A DNA stretch of 64,000 nucleotides from Hyperoodon ampullatus (taxonomy: Eukaryota; Chordata; Mammalia; Artiodactyla; Ziphiidae), in contig CATKHW010000390.1 in assembly GCA_949752795.1 (NCBI GenBank), forward strand, positions 992,001-1,056,000. Direction: 5' to 3'. Positions 27,346-38,748 of the stretch are shown piece after piece; position 1 is the stretch's first letter, and each line of letters begins with the position of its first letter. Position numbers and translations under genes: made by a program. A model generated the notes under the pieces. That model had not been told where the DNA came from, searched no databases, and worked only from the letters and a program-made list of their open reading frames with translations.

Positions 27346-29083
27346 CTTGGCCAAAAAGGGCGTATGCATTTTCTCCTGAATATATTCAGGAGAAAACGCA
27401 TACGCCCTTTTTGGCCAAGCAAGCAAGCGGGCAATGCAAATCTGCACTACAAAGAAGTATCACTTCCCACCGGTCAAAAGGGACATCCACAAAATGTGTA
27501 AAAACCAGAAAGGCAAGACAGGCACTGGAGAACAGGGAGCCTTGTTATGCTGATGGGCGGATGTAAATTGCCAACTGCCTCTCTGGAGGAGTACATTGTG
27601 TTCCCTAAAACAAGTAAAGAACAGAGCTACAGAGCCAAGGGCACTTCCAGTCTAAGGAATATACCTTTGGAAAACTGAATATCAAAAAGACACAGCCACC
27701 CCAAAATTTAGGGCTGCACTGCTTACAAGGACCTCAACTTGGGTACACCTTAAATATCCCAGGAAATATAAAAATGGTTCAAAAAATTGTGGTACTTACG
27801 TACGATGGAATATCCCTCAGCCATGAAATCAATGTCATAAGACCAGTAGCAGCAAAATGGGTGGATTCAGATACGATGATTCTAAGTGAAATAAGTCACA
27901 CAGAAAAAGAAACTTATCATAAGATATCACTTATGAAGATCCTGTAAACATGGCTACACTTGAACTGAGTTAGGAAAGAGAACAGCGTCTCACATTTAGA
28001 AAACACTCTTATGCCTGCTTAAGGGGGAAGGAGAGGTGGGGTGATGCATAAAACCAGAGTTTGATATAAGCACAGGTACCGTTCCAAAAACCAACTATGG
28101 AATAGACAAGACCTACACCTTCCTCAGTGAAAGGGACTCAAAACCCCATATTTCCCGCAGAGGAATATATCTGACTAGTAAGAATCTTAAAACCTATGTA
28201 TTGATATGTCTCCGTAAGGGAATCAAGTGTGTCTAGACTGGCATAAACATGGCAGCGAGAATCAGCTCAAACCCACTATAAAAAGGAATTTCAAAAACAA
28301 AACAAAAAAACTGGGAAATTCTTTACAATTCCTTCAGGGTCTCTGATGAAACCTGGAATGACCCTATCTACAACGACAGCTGGATGGGGCATAAGGCTGG
28401 ACACTTTGGACTGAGAGGATTGGTGAGATTGGGTGAACAAATGCAGACCATTTAAAGCAATAATGCATGGCACACATTCCATGGGTCCCAACTCTCCAGG
28501 TTGAAGGGAATATTACTACAGATATAACATGTACGGGAATCCTAGAGAACGGACACACTGTGAATACGAAAGGTTTCTAAAACTCAACGAATAGTCCCAC
28601 TCCTGGTGCTCCGGTTTGACTTTCCATCTGCTTTATTATCAACCTCCCAACTTGGAGAGACAGCCCCTTTAACCTCCTGGTTCGCACAGGTTGCCAATTT
28701 GGCAGAGGATGAAAGGGAAGAGGGAGAACCAATGAGAGAGTAGCTGTTAGGCATTTGGACGGGCACATATCACTGTAATTTCCCGGCAGGAAGAAGAATT
28801 AACCAAAGTCTCAGCCACCCACCGGGAATCAGTATAGATCCTGAACCAAAATTTTGGACTTGCGGTCAGCTCACCAAAAACGAGTTGAAAAATGGAGCTC
28901 AGGGGCACAGCAATTCACAAACTGGCCGAGTAATAAAGGACAACTATCGTCCAAAAATCTGTTGAGGGAAGGCAATGAGGCGGACTTGAAAGCGAGGCAG
29001 AATAGCAGGAAACAGATTTCAAGAGGTACGTTGGAATCGCCTTTAAAGCACAGGAAGAGGGGCACAACTTCGACAATGATGCA
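27346..29083 (+). repeat. Satellite monomer M16 (1,738 bp)
   Basis: Palindrome 27346-27419 has the GTATGCATTTTC left-arm change. It lacks one base in GGGCGGATG near 27556, as M4, M9 and M10 do. GATTCAGATACGATG near 27863 is private. Confidence 0.95.
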
Positions 29084-30822
29084 CTTGGCCAAAAAGGGCG
29101 TATGCATTTTCTCCTGAATATATTCAGGAGAAAACGCATACGACCTTTTTGGCCAAGCAAGCAAGCGGGCAATGCAAATCTGCACTACAAAGGAGTATCA
29201 CTTCCCACCGGTCAAAAGGGACATCCACAAAATGTGTAAAAACCAGAAAGGCAAGACAGGCCCTGGAGAACAGGGAGCCTTGTTATGCTGATGGGCGGGA
29301 TGTAAATTGCCAACTGCCTCTCTGGAGGAGAGCATTGTGTTCCCTAAAACAAGTAAACAACAGAGCTACAGAGCCAAGGGCACTTCCAGTCTAGGGAATA
29401 CACCTTGGGAAAACTGAAAATCAAAAAGACACAGCCACCCCAAAATTTAGGGCTGCACTGCTTACAATGACCTCAAATTGGGTACACCTTAAATATCCCA
29501 GGAATTATAAAAATGGTTCAAAAAATTGTGGTACTTACGTACGATGGAATATCCCTCAGCCATGAAATCAATGTCATAAGACCAGTAGCAGCAAAATGGG
29601 TGGATTCAGGTACGATGATTCTAAGTGAAATAAGTCACACAGAAAAAGAAACTTATCATAAGATATCACTTATGAAGATCCTGTAAACATGGCTACACTT
29701 GAACTGAGTTAGGAAAGAGAACAGTGTCTCACATTTAGAAAACACTCTTATGCCTGCTTAAGGGGGAAGGAGAGGTGGGGTGATGCATAAAACCAGAGTT
29801 TGATATAAGCACAGGTACCGTTCCAAAAACCAACTATGGAATAGACAAGACCTACACCTTCCTCAGTGAAAGGGACTCAAAACCCCATATTTCCCGCAGA
29901 GGAATATATCTGACTAGTAAGAATCTTAAAAGCTACGTTTTGATTAGTCTCCGTAAGGGAATCAAGTGTGTCTAGACTGGGATAAATATGGCAGCGAGAA
30001 TCAGCTCAAACCCACTATAAAAAGGAATTTCAAAAATAAAACAAAAAAACTGGGAAATTCTTTACAATTCCTTCAGGGTCTCTGATGAAACCTGAAATGA
30101 CCCTATCTACAATGACAGCTGGATGTGGCATAAGGCTGGACACTTGGGACTGAGAGGATTGGTGAGACTGGGTGAGCAAATGCAGACCCTTTAAAGCAAT
30201 AATGCATGGCACACATTCCATGGGTCCCAACTCTCCAGGTTGAAGGGAATATTACTACAGATATAACATGTACGGGAATCCTAGAGAACAGACACACTGT
30301 GAATACGAAAGGTTTCTAAAACTCAACGAATAGTCCCTCTCCTGGTGCTCCGGTTTGACTTTCCATCTGCTTTATTATCAACCTCCCAACTTGGAGAGAC
30401 AGCCCCTTTAACCTCCTGGTTCGCACAGGTTGCCAATTTGGCAGAGGATGAAAGGGAAGAGGGAGAACCAATGAGAGAGTAGCTGTTAGGCATTTGGACG
30501 GGCACATATCACTGTAATTTCCCAGCAGGAAGAAGAATTAACCAAAGTCTCAGCCACCCACCGGGAATCAGTATAGATCCTGAACCAAAATTTTGAACTT
30601 GCGGTCAGCTCAACAAAAAAGAGTTGAAAAATGGAGCTCAGGGGCACAGCAATTCACATACTGGCCAAGTAATAAAGGACAACTATCGTCCAAAAATCTG
30701 TTGAGGGAAGGCAACGAGGCGGACTTGAAAGTGAGGCAGAATAGCAGGAAACAGATTTCAAGAGGTACGTTGGAATCGCCTTTAAAGCACAGGAAGAGGG
30801 GCACAACTTCGACAATGATGCA
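29084..30822 (+). repeat. Satellite monomer M17 (1,739 bp)
   Basis: Palindrome 29084-29157 is changed in both arms (left GCATTTT, right CGACCTTTTT) at non-mirrored positions. AAAAGCTACGTTTTG near 29930 belongs to the variant group also seen in M0, M18 and M19. Confidence 0.95.
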
Positions 30823-32561
30823 CTTGGCCAAAAAGGGTGTATGTGTTTTCTCCTGAATATATTCAGGAGAAAACGCATACGCCCTTTTTGGCCAAGCAAG
30901 CAAGCGGGCAATGCAAATCTGCACTACAAAGAAGTATCACTTCCCACCAGTCAAAAGGGACATCCACAAAATGTGTAAAAACCAGAAAGTCAAGACAGGC
31001 CCTGGAGAACAGGGTGCCTTGTTATGCTGATGGGCGGGATGTAAATTGCCAACTGCCTCTCTGGAGGAGTGCATTGTGTTCCCTAAAACAAGTAAACAAC
31101 AGAGCTACAGAGCCAAGGGCACTTCCAGTCTAGGGAATATACCTTGGGAAAACTGAAAATCAAAAAGACACAGCCACCCCAAAATTTAGGGCTGCACTGC
31201 TTACAAGGACCTCAACTTGGGTACACCTTAAATATCCCAGGAAATATATAAATGGTTCAAAAAATTGTGGTACTTACGTACGATGGAATATCCCTCAGCC
31301 ATGAAATCAATGTCATAAGACCAGTAGCAGCAAAATGGGTGGATTCAGGTATGATGATTCTAAGTGAAATAAGTCACACAGAAAAAGAAACTTATCATAA
31401 GATATCACTTATGAAGATCCTGTAAACATGGCTACACTTGAACTGAGTTAGGAAAGAGAACAGTGTCTCACATTTAGAAAACACTCTTATGCCTGCTTAA
31501 GGGGGAAGGAGAGGTGGGGTGATGCATAAAACCAGAGTTTGATATAAGCACAGGTACCGTTCCAAAAACCAACTATGGAATAGACAAGACCTACACCTTC
31601 CTCAGTGAAAGGGACTCAAAACCCCATATTTCCCGCAGAGGAATATATCTGACTAGTAAGAATCTTAAAAGCTACGTATTGATATGTCTCCGTAAGGGAA
31701 TCAAGTGTGTCTAGACTGGGATAAATATGGCAGCGAGAATCAGCTCAAACCCACTATAAAAAGGAATTTCAAAAATAAAACAAAAAAACTGGGAAATTCT
31801 TTACAATTCCTTCAGGGTCTCTGATGAAACCTGAAATGACCCTATCTACAATGACAGCTGGATGTGGCATAAGGCTGGACACTTGGGACTGAGAGGATTG
31901 GTGAGATTGGGTGAGCAAATGCAGACCCTTTAAAGCAATAATGCATGGCACACATTCCATGGGTCCCAACTCTCCAGGTTGAAGGGAATATTACTACAGA
32001 TATAACATGTACGGGAATCCTAGAGAATGGACACACTGTGAATACGAAAGGTTTCTAAAACTCAACGAATAGTCCCTCTCCTGGTGCTCCGGTTTGACTT
32101 TCCATCTGCTTTATTATCAACCTCCCAACTTGGAGAGACAGCCCCTTTAACCTCCTGGTTCGCACAGGTTGCCAATTTGGCAGAGGATGAAAGGGAAGAG
32201 GGAGAACCAATGAGAGAGTAGCTGTTAGGCATTTGGACAGGCACATATCACTGTAATTTCCCGGCAGGAAGAAGAATTAACCAAAGTCTCAGCCACCCAC
32301 CGGGAATCAGTATAGATCCTGAACCAAAATTTTGGACTTGCGGTCAGCTCACCAAAAACGAGTTGAAAAATGGAGCTCAGGGGCACAGCAATTCACAAAC
32401 TGGCCGAGTAATAAAGGACAACTATCGTCCAAAAATCTGTTGAGGGAAGGCAACGAGGCGGACTTCAAAGCGAGGCAGAATAGCAGGAAACAGATTTCAA
32501 GAGGTACGTTGGAATCGCCTTTAAAGCACAGGAAGAGGGGCACAACTTCGACAATGATGCA
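30823..32561 (+). repeat. Satellite monomer M18 (1,739 bp)
   Basis: Palindrome 30823-30896 has two left-arm changes (GGGTGTATGTGTTTT), both C-to-T at former CpG sites. The right arm is intact. AAAAGCTACG is present near 31669. Confidence 0.95.
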
Positions 32562-34300
32562 CTTGGACAAAAAGGGCGTATGCGTTTTCTCCTGAATATA
32601 TTCAGGAGAAAACGCATACGCCCTTTTTGGCCAAGCAAGCAAGCGGGCAATGCAAATCTGCACTACAAAGAAGTATCACTTCCCACCGGTCAAAAGGGAC
32701 ATCCACAAAATGTGTAAAAACCAGAAAGGCAAGACAGGCCCTGGAGAACAGGGAGCCTTGTTATGCTGATGGGCGGGATGTAAATTGCCAACTGCCTCTC
32801 TGGAGGAGTGCATTCTGTTCGCTAAAACAAGTAAACAACAGAGCTACAGAGCCAAGGGCACTTCCAGTCTAGGGAATATACCTTGGGAAAACTGAAAATC
32901 AAAAAGACACAGCCACCCCAAAATTTAGGGCTGCACTGCTTACAAGGACCTCAACTTGGGTACACCTTAAATATCCCAGGAAATATAAAAATGGTTCAAA
33001 AAATTGTGGTACTTACGTACGATGGAATATCCCTCAGCCATGAAATCAATGTCATAAGACCAGTAGCAGCAAAATGGGTGGATTCAGGTACGATGATTCT
33101 AAGTGAAATAAGTCACACAGAAAAAGAAACTTATCATAAGATATCACTTATGAAGATCCTGTAAACATGGCTACACTTGAACTGAGTTAGGAAAGAGAAC
33201 AGTGTCTCACATTTAGAAAACACTCTTATGCCTGCTTAAGGGGGAAGGAGAGGTGGGGTGATGCATAAAACCAGAGTTTGATATAAGCACAGGTACCGTT
33301 CCAAAAACCAACTATGGAATAGACAAGACCTACACCTTCCTCAGTGAAAGGGACTCAAAACCCCATATTTCCCGCAGAGGAATATATCTGACTAGTAAGA
33401 ATCTTAAAAGCTACGTATTGATATGTCTCCATAAGGGAAACAAGTGTGTCTAGACTGGGATAAATATGGAAGCGAGAATCAGCTCAAACCCACTATAAAA
33501 AGGAATTTCAAAAATAAAACAAAAAAACTGGGAAATTCTTTACAATTCCTTCAGGGTCTCTGATGAAACCTGAAATGACCCTATCTACAATGACAGCTGG
33601 ATGTGGCATAAGGCTGGACACTTGGGACTGAGAGGATTGGTGAGATTGGGTGAGCAAATGCAGACCCCTTAAAGCAATAATGCATGGCACACATTCCATG
33701 GGTCCCAACTCTCCAGGTTGAAGGGAATATTACTACAGATATAACATGTACGGGAATCCTAGAGAACGGACACACTGTGAATACGAAAGGTTTCTAAAAC
33801 TCAACGAATAGTCCCTCTCCTGGTGCTCCGGTTTGACTTTCCATCTGCTTTATTATCAACCTCCCAACTTGGAGAGACAGCCCCTTTAACCTCCTGGTTC
33901 GCACAGGTTGCCAATTTGGCAGAGGATGAAAGGGAAGAGGGAGAACCAATGAGAGAGTAGCTGTTAGGCATTTGGACAGGCACATATCACTGTAATTTCC
34001 CGGCAGGAAGAAGAATTAACCAAAGTCTCAACCACCCACCGGGAATCAGTATAGATCCTGAACCAAAATTTTGGACTTGCGGTCAGCTCACCAAAAACGA
34101 GTTGAAAAATGGAGCTCAGGGGCACAGCAATTCACAAACTGGCCGAGTAATAAAGGACAACTATCGTCCAAAAATCTGTTGAGGGAAGGCAACGAGGCGG
34201 ACTTGAAAGCGAGGCAGAATAGCAGGAAACAGATTTCAAGAGGTACGTTGGAATCGCCTTTAAAGCACAGGAAGAGGGGCACAACTTCGACAATGATGAA
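32562..34300 (+). repeat. Satellite monomer M19 (1,739 bp)
   Basis: Palindrome 32562-32635 has the left-arm change CTTGGACAAAAAGG, later fixed in M23, M26 and M29. The ORF2 relic frame is open at 32883-33164. The distal half is the downstream copy of M0, 33,035 bp away. Confidence 0.95.
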
Positions 34301-34374
34301 CTTGGCCAAAAAGGGCGTATGCGTTTTCTCCTGAATATATTCAGGAGAAAACGCATACGCCCTTTTTGGCCAAG
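34301..34374. repeat. 74-bp perfect palindrome (reference copy)
   Basis: Two 37-bp arms meet with no spacer at the dyad 34337|34338. The outer end reads CTTGGCCAAAAAGGGCG and the centre CTCCTGAATATATTCAGGAG. The same element begins every monomer, 37 copies in all. By eye, 15 are perfect (starts 1266, 4744, 6482, 22126, 34301, 37783, 43000, 48217, 53434, 55173, 56912, 58655, 60394, 62138, 63882); the rest have one to a few changes. As single-stranded DNA or RNA it could fold into a hairpin of about 35 pairs. It is not a bacterial-type terminator; the context is a eukaryotic satellite. No function is known to me. Confidence 0.97.
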
Positions 34375-36040
34375 CAAGCAAGCGGGCAATGCAAATCTGC
34401 ACTACAAAGAAGTATCACTTCCCACCGGTCAAAAGGGACATCCAGAAAATGTGTAAAAACCAGAAAGGCAAGACAGGCCCTGGAGAACAGGGAGCCTTGT
34501 TATGCTGATGGGCGGGATGTAAATTGCCAACTGCCTCTCTGGAGGAGTGCATTGTGTTCCCTAAAACAAGTAAACAACAGAGCTACAGAGCCAAGGGCAC
34601 TTCCAGTCTAGGGAATATACCTGGGAAAAACTGAAAATCAATAAGACAGAGCCACCCCAAAATTTAGGGCTGCACTGCTTACAAGGACCTCAACTTGGGT
34701 ACACCTTAAATATCCCAGGAAATATAAAATTGGTTCAAAAAATTGTGGTACTTACGTACGATGGAATATCCCTCAGCCATGAAATCAATGTCATAAGACC
34801 AGTAGCAGCAAAATGGGTGGATTCAGGTACGATGATTCTAAGTGAAATAAGTCACAGAGAAAAAGAAACTTATCATAAGTTATCACTTATGAAGATCCTG
34901 TAAACATGGCTACACTTGAACTGAGTTAGGAAAGAGAACAGTGTCTCACATTTAGAAAACACTCTTATGCCTGCTTAAGGGGGAAGGAGAGGTGGGGTGA
35001 TGCATAAAACCAGAGTTTGATATAAGCACAGGTACCATTCCAAAAACCAACTATGGAATAGACAAGACCTACACCTTCCTCAGTGAAAGGGACTCAAAAC
35101 CCCATATTTCCCGCAGAGGAATATATCTGACTAGTAAGAATCTTAAAACCTATTTATTGATATGTCTCCGTAAGGGAATCAAGTGTGTCTAGACTGGCAT
35201 AAACATGGCAGCGAGAATCAGTTCAAACCCACTATAAAAAGGAATTTCAAAAACAAAACAAAAAAAACTGGGAAATTCTTTACAATTCCTTCAGGGCCTC
35301 TGATGAAACCTGAAATGACCCTATCTACAATGACAGCTGGATGTGGCATAAGGCTGGACACTTGGGACTGAGAGGATTGGTGAGATTGGGTGAGCAAATG
35401 CAGACCCTTTAAAGCAATAATGCATGGCACACATTCCATGGTTCCCAACTCTCCAGGTTGAAGGGAATATTACTACAGATATAACATGTACGGGAATCCT
35501 AGAGAACGGACACACTGTGAATACGAAAGGTTTCTAAAACTCAACGAATAGTCCCTCTCCTGGTGCTCCGGTTTGACTTTCCATCTGCTTTATTATCAAC
35601 CTCCCAACTTGGAGAGACAGCCCCTTTAAGCTCCTGGTTCGCACAGGTTGCCAATTTGGCGGAGGATGAAAGGGAAGAGGGAGAACCAATGAGAGAGTAG
35701 CTGTTAGGCATTTGGACGGGCACATATCACTGTAATTTCCCGGCAGGAAGAAGAATTAACCAAAGTCTCAGCCACCCACCGGGAATCAGTATAGATCCTG
35801 AACCAAAATTTTGGACTTGCGGTTAGCTCACCAAAAACGAGTTGAAAAATGGAGCTCAGGGGCACAGGAATTCACAAACTGGCCGAGTAATAAAGGACAA
35901 CTATCATCCAAAAATCTGTTGAGGGAAGGCAATGAGGCGGACTTGAAAGCGTGGCAGAATAGCAGGAAACAGATTTCCAGAGGTACGTTGGAATCGCCTT
36001 TAAAGCACAGGAAGAGGGGCACAACTTCGACAATGATGCA
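34301..36040 (+). repeat. Satellite monomer M20 (1,740 bp)
   Basis: Perfect palindrome at 34301-34374. It matches M1 closely through CATCCAGAAAATG and GGTACCATTCC, until about 35.1 kb. It has one extra A in the A-rich tail near 35262. Confidence 0.95.
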
Positions 36041-37782
36041 CTTGCCAAAAAGGGCGTATGTGTTTTCTCCTGAATATATTCAGGAGAAAACGCATACGCC
36101 CTTTTTGGCCAAGCAAGCAAGCGGGCAATGCAAATCTGCACTACAAAGAAGTATCACTTCCCACCAGTCAAAAGGGACATCCACAAAATGTGTAAAAACC
36201 AGAAAGGCAAGACAGGCCCTGGAGAACAGGGTGCCTTGTTATGCTGATGGGCGGGATGTAAATTGCCAATGCCTCTCTGGAGGAGTGCATTGTATTCCCT
36301 AAAACAAGTAAACAACAGAGCTACAGAGCCAAGGGCACTTCCAGTCTAGGGAATATACCTTGGGAAAACTGAAAATCAAAAAGACACAGCCACCCCAAAA
36401 TTTAGGGCTGCACTGCTTACAAGGACCTCAACTTGGGTACACCTTAAATATCCCAGGAAATATAAAAATGGTTCAAAAAATTGTGGTACTTACGTACGAT
36501 GGAATATCCCTCAGCCATGAAATCAATGTCATAAGACCAGTAGCAGCAAAATGGGTGGATTCAGGTACGATGATTCTAAGTGAAATAAGTCACACAGAAA
36601 AAGAAACTTATCATAAGATATCACTTATGAAGATCCTGTAAACATGGCTACACTTGAACTGAGTTAGGAAAGAGAACAGTGTCTCACATTTAGAAAACAC
36701 TCTTATGCCTGCTTAAGGGGGAAGGAGAGGTGGGGTGATGCATAAAACCAGAGTTTGATATAAGCACAGGTACCGTTCCAAAAACCAACTATGGAATAGA
36801 CAAGACCTACACCTTCCTCAGTGAAAGGGACTCAAAACCCCATATTTCCCGCAGAGGAATATATCTGACTAGTAAAGTAAGAATCTTAAAACCTATGTAT
36901 TGATATGTCTCCGTAAGGGAATCAAGTGTGTCTAGACTGGGATAAATATGGCAGCGAGAATCAGCTCAAACCCACTATAAAAAGGAATTTCAAAAATAAA
37001 ACAAAAAAACTGGGAAATTCTTTACAATTCCTTCAGGGTCTCTGATGAAACCTGAAATGACCCTATCTACAATGACAGCTGGATGTGGCATAAGGCTGGA
37101 CACTTGGGACTGAGAGGATTGGTGAGATTGGGTGAGCAAATGCAGACCCTTTAAAGCAATAATGCATGGCACACATTCCATGGGTCCCAACTCTCCAGGT
37201 TGAAGGGAATATTACTACAGATATAACATGTACAGGAATCCTAGAGAACGGACACACTGTGAATACGAAAGGTTTCTAAAACTCAACGAATAGTCCCTCT
37301 CCTGGTGCTGCGGTTTGACTTTCCATCTGCTTTATTATCAACCTCCCAACTTGGAGAGACAGCCCCTTTAACCTCCTGGTTCGCACAGGTTGCCAATTTG
37401 GCAGAGGATGAAAGGGAAGAGGGAGAACCAATGAGAGAGTAGCTGTTAGGCATTTGGACGGGCACATATCACTGTAATTTCCCGGCAGGAAGAAGAATTA
37501 ACCAAAGTCTCAGCCACCCACCGGGAATCAGTATAGATCCTGAACCAAAATTTTGGACTTGCGGTCAGCTCACCAAAAACGAGTTGAAAAATGGAGCTCA
37601 GGGGCACAGCAATTCACAAACTGGCCGAGTAATAAAGGACAACTATCGTCCAAAAATCTGTTGAGGGAAGGCAACGAGGCGGACTTGAAAGCGAGGCAGA
37701 ATAGCAGGAAACAGATTTCCAGAGGTACGTTGGAATCGCCTTTAAAGCACAGGAAGAGGGGCACAACTTCGACAATGATGCA
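36041..37782 (+). repeat. Satellite monomer M21 (1,742 bp)
   Basis: The palindrome spans only 36041-36113: one G is lost from the left arm (CTTGCC) and there is a CpG change (GTATGTG). A second single-base loss lies near 36268 (TTGCCAATGCC). The AGTAA duplication is at 36871-36880. The ORF2 relic frame is open at 36360-36641. Confidence 0.95.
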
Positions 37783-37856
37783 CTTGGCCAAAAAGGGCGT
37801 ATGCGTTTTCTCCTGAATATATTCAGGAGAAAACGCATACGCCCTTTTTGGCCAAG

Positions 37857-38385
37857 CAAGCAAGCGGGCAATGCAAATCTGCACTACAAAGAAGTATCAC
37901 TTCCCACCGGTCAAAAGGGACATCCACAAAATGTGTAAAAACCAGAAAGGCAAGACAGGCCCTGGAGAACAGGGAGCCTTGTTATGCTGATGGGCGGGAT
38001 GTAAATTGCCAACTGCCTCTCTGGAGGAGTGCATTGTGTTCCCTAAAACAAGTAAAGAACAGAGCTACAGAGCCAAGGGCACTTCCAGTCTAGGGAATAT
38101 ACCTTGGGAAAACTGAAAATCAAAAAGACACAACCACCCCAAAATTTAGGGCTGCACTGCTTACAAGGACCTCAACTTGGGTACACCTTAAATATCCCAG
38201 GAAATATAAAAATGGTTCAAAAAATTGTGGTACTTACGTACGATGGAATATCCCTCAGCCATGAAATCAATGTTATAAGACCAGTAGCAGCAAAATGGGT
38301 GGATTCAGGTACGATGATTCTAAGTGAAATAAGTCACACAGAAAAAGAAACTTATCATAAGATATCACTTATGAAGATCCTGTAA
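37857..38385 (+). pseudogene. L1 ORF2 C-terminal relic (reference copy in M22)
   Basis: Three reading frames in succession resemble the last part of L1 ORF2p. From 37871, MQICTTKKYHFPPVKR parallels the ORF2p segment MQIKTTMRYHLTPVRM, and the same frame continues to GEQGALLC, a stop, then WAGCKLP, where ORF2p has a Cys/Trp-rich stretch near its C terminus. From 38121 a second frame reads QKDTATPKFRAALLT. From about 38200 a third frame reads ILSEISHTEKETYHKISLM and ends at TAA 38383-38385, where L1 ORF2 also stops. At least two frameshifts and one internal stop separate these blocks, so no ORF2p is made. The third frame, started at TTG 38104, is an open 93-codon run in most units from 32.9 kb onward; this reflects loss of one stop, not evidence of coding. 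Confidence 0.85.
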
Positions 38386-38730
38386 ACATGGCTACACTTG
38401 AACTGAGTTAGGAAAGAGAACAGTGTCTCACATTTAGAAAACACTCTTATGCCTGCTTAAGGGGGAAGGAGAGGTGGGGTGATGCATAAAACCAGAGTTT
38501 GATATAAGCACAGGTACCGTTCCAAAAACCAACTATGGAATAGACAAGACCTACACCTTCCTCAGTGAAAGGGACTCAAAACCCCATATTTCCCGCAGAG
38601 TAATATATCTGACTAGTAAGAATCTTAAAACCTATGTATTGATATGTCTCCGTAAGGGAATCAAGTGTGTCTAGACTGGGATAAATATGGCAGCGAGAAT
38701 CAGCTCAAACCCACTATAAAAAGGAATTTC
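38386..38730 (+). other. L1 3' UTR-derived segment (reference copy in M22)
   Basis: The sequence follows the relic ORF2 stop and runs to the A-rich tail. It includes the purine tract at 38459-38479 and ends with a stretch similar to the L1 terminus before its polyadenylation signal. The 5-bp AGTAA duplication seen in five other units would fall at about 38614. Confidence 0.75.
38459..38479 (+). other. G-rich purine tract, possible two-tetrad G-quadruplex
   Basis: The tract contains GGGGGAAGGAGAGGTGGGG, with four or more runs of at least two G. L1 3' UTRs are known to carry such a tract with quadruplex potential. I saw no unit in which it is changed. Whether it folds is untested. Confidence 0.6.
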
Positions 38731-38748
38731 AAAAATAAAACAAAAAAA
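38715..38748 (+). other. Decayed L1 polyadenylation region and A-rich tail
   Basis: TATAAAAAGG at 38715-38724 sits where L1 has its AATAAA-type signal. It is followed by AATTTC and the A-rich run AAAAATAAAACAAAAAAAC at 38731-38748. Most units read AAAAATAAAAC; the M1-M5 and M16-type units read AAAAACAAAAC. The run marks the 3' end of the L1 part. TATAAAAA also matches a TATA-box core, but nothing else here supports a promoter. Confidence 0.65.

Larger units (their letters stand above)
37820..38748 (+). mobile_element. 5'-truncated LINE-1 3' end, fossil (reference copy in M22)
   Basis: About 930 bp aligns collinearly, from memory, with the 3' end of mammalian L1: the end of ORF2, the stop, the 3' UTR with its G-rich purine tract, and the A-rich tail. 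Landmarks in order: ATGCAAATCTGCACTAC (L1 ATGCAAATCAAAACTAC); CACCGGTCAAAAGGGACATC; GGAGAACAGGGAGCC; GATGTAAATTG; CAAAAAGACAC; ATGGAATATCCCTCAGCCAT (L1 ATGGAATACTACTCAGCCAT); CTAAGTGAAATAAGTCACAC; ATATCACTTATG. The tail resembles the L1 ending ATCAACTATACTCCAATAAA. The same segment is in every monomer, about unit positions 38-966. It cannot transpose: no reverse transcriptase or endonuclease domain is present. A repeat-masking search would settle subfamily and exact edges. Confidence 0.88.

Noticed and set aside
34301..34374. Intrinsic transcription terminator at the palindrome
   Set aside because: The arms are 37 bp with no loop, the T-run lies inside the stem, and the context is a vertebrate satellite.
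35811..36302. 163-codon open frame, the longest in the window
   Set aside because: It exists only because a one-base loss in the palindrome left arm of M21 joins two shorter chance frames. No other unit has it.
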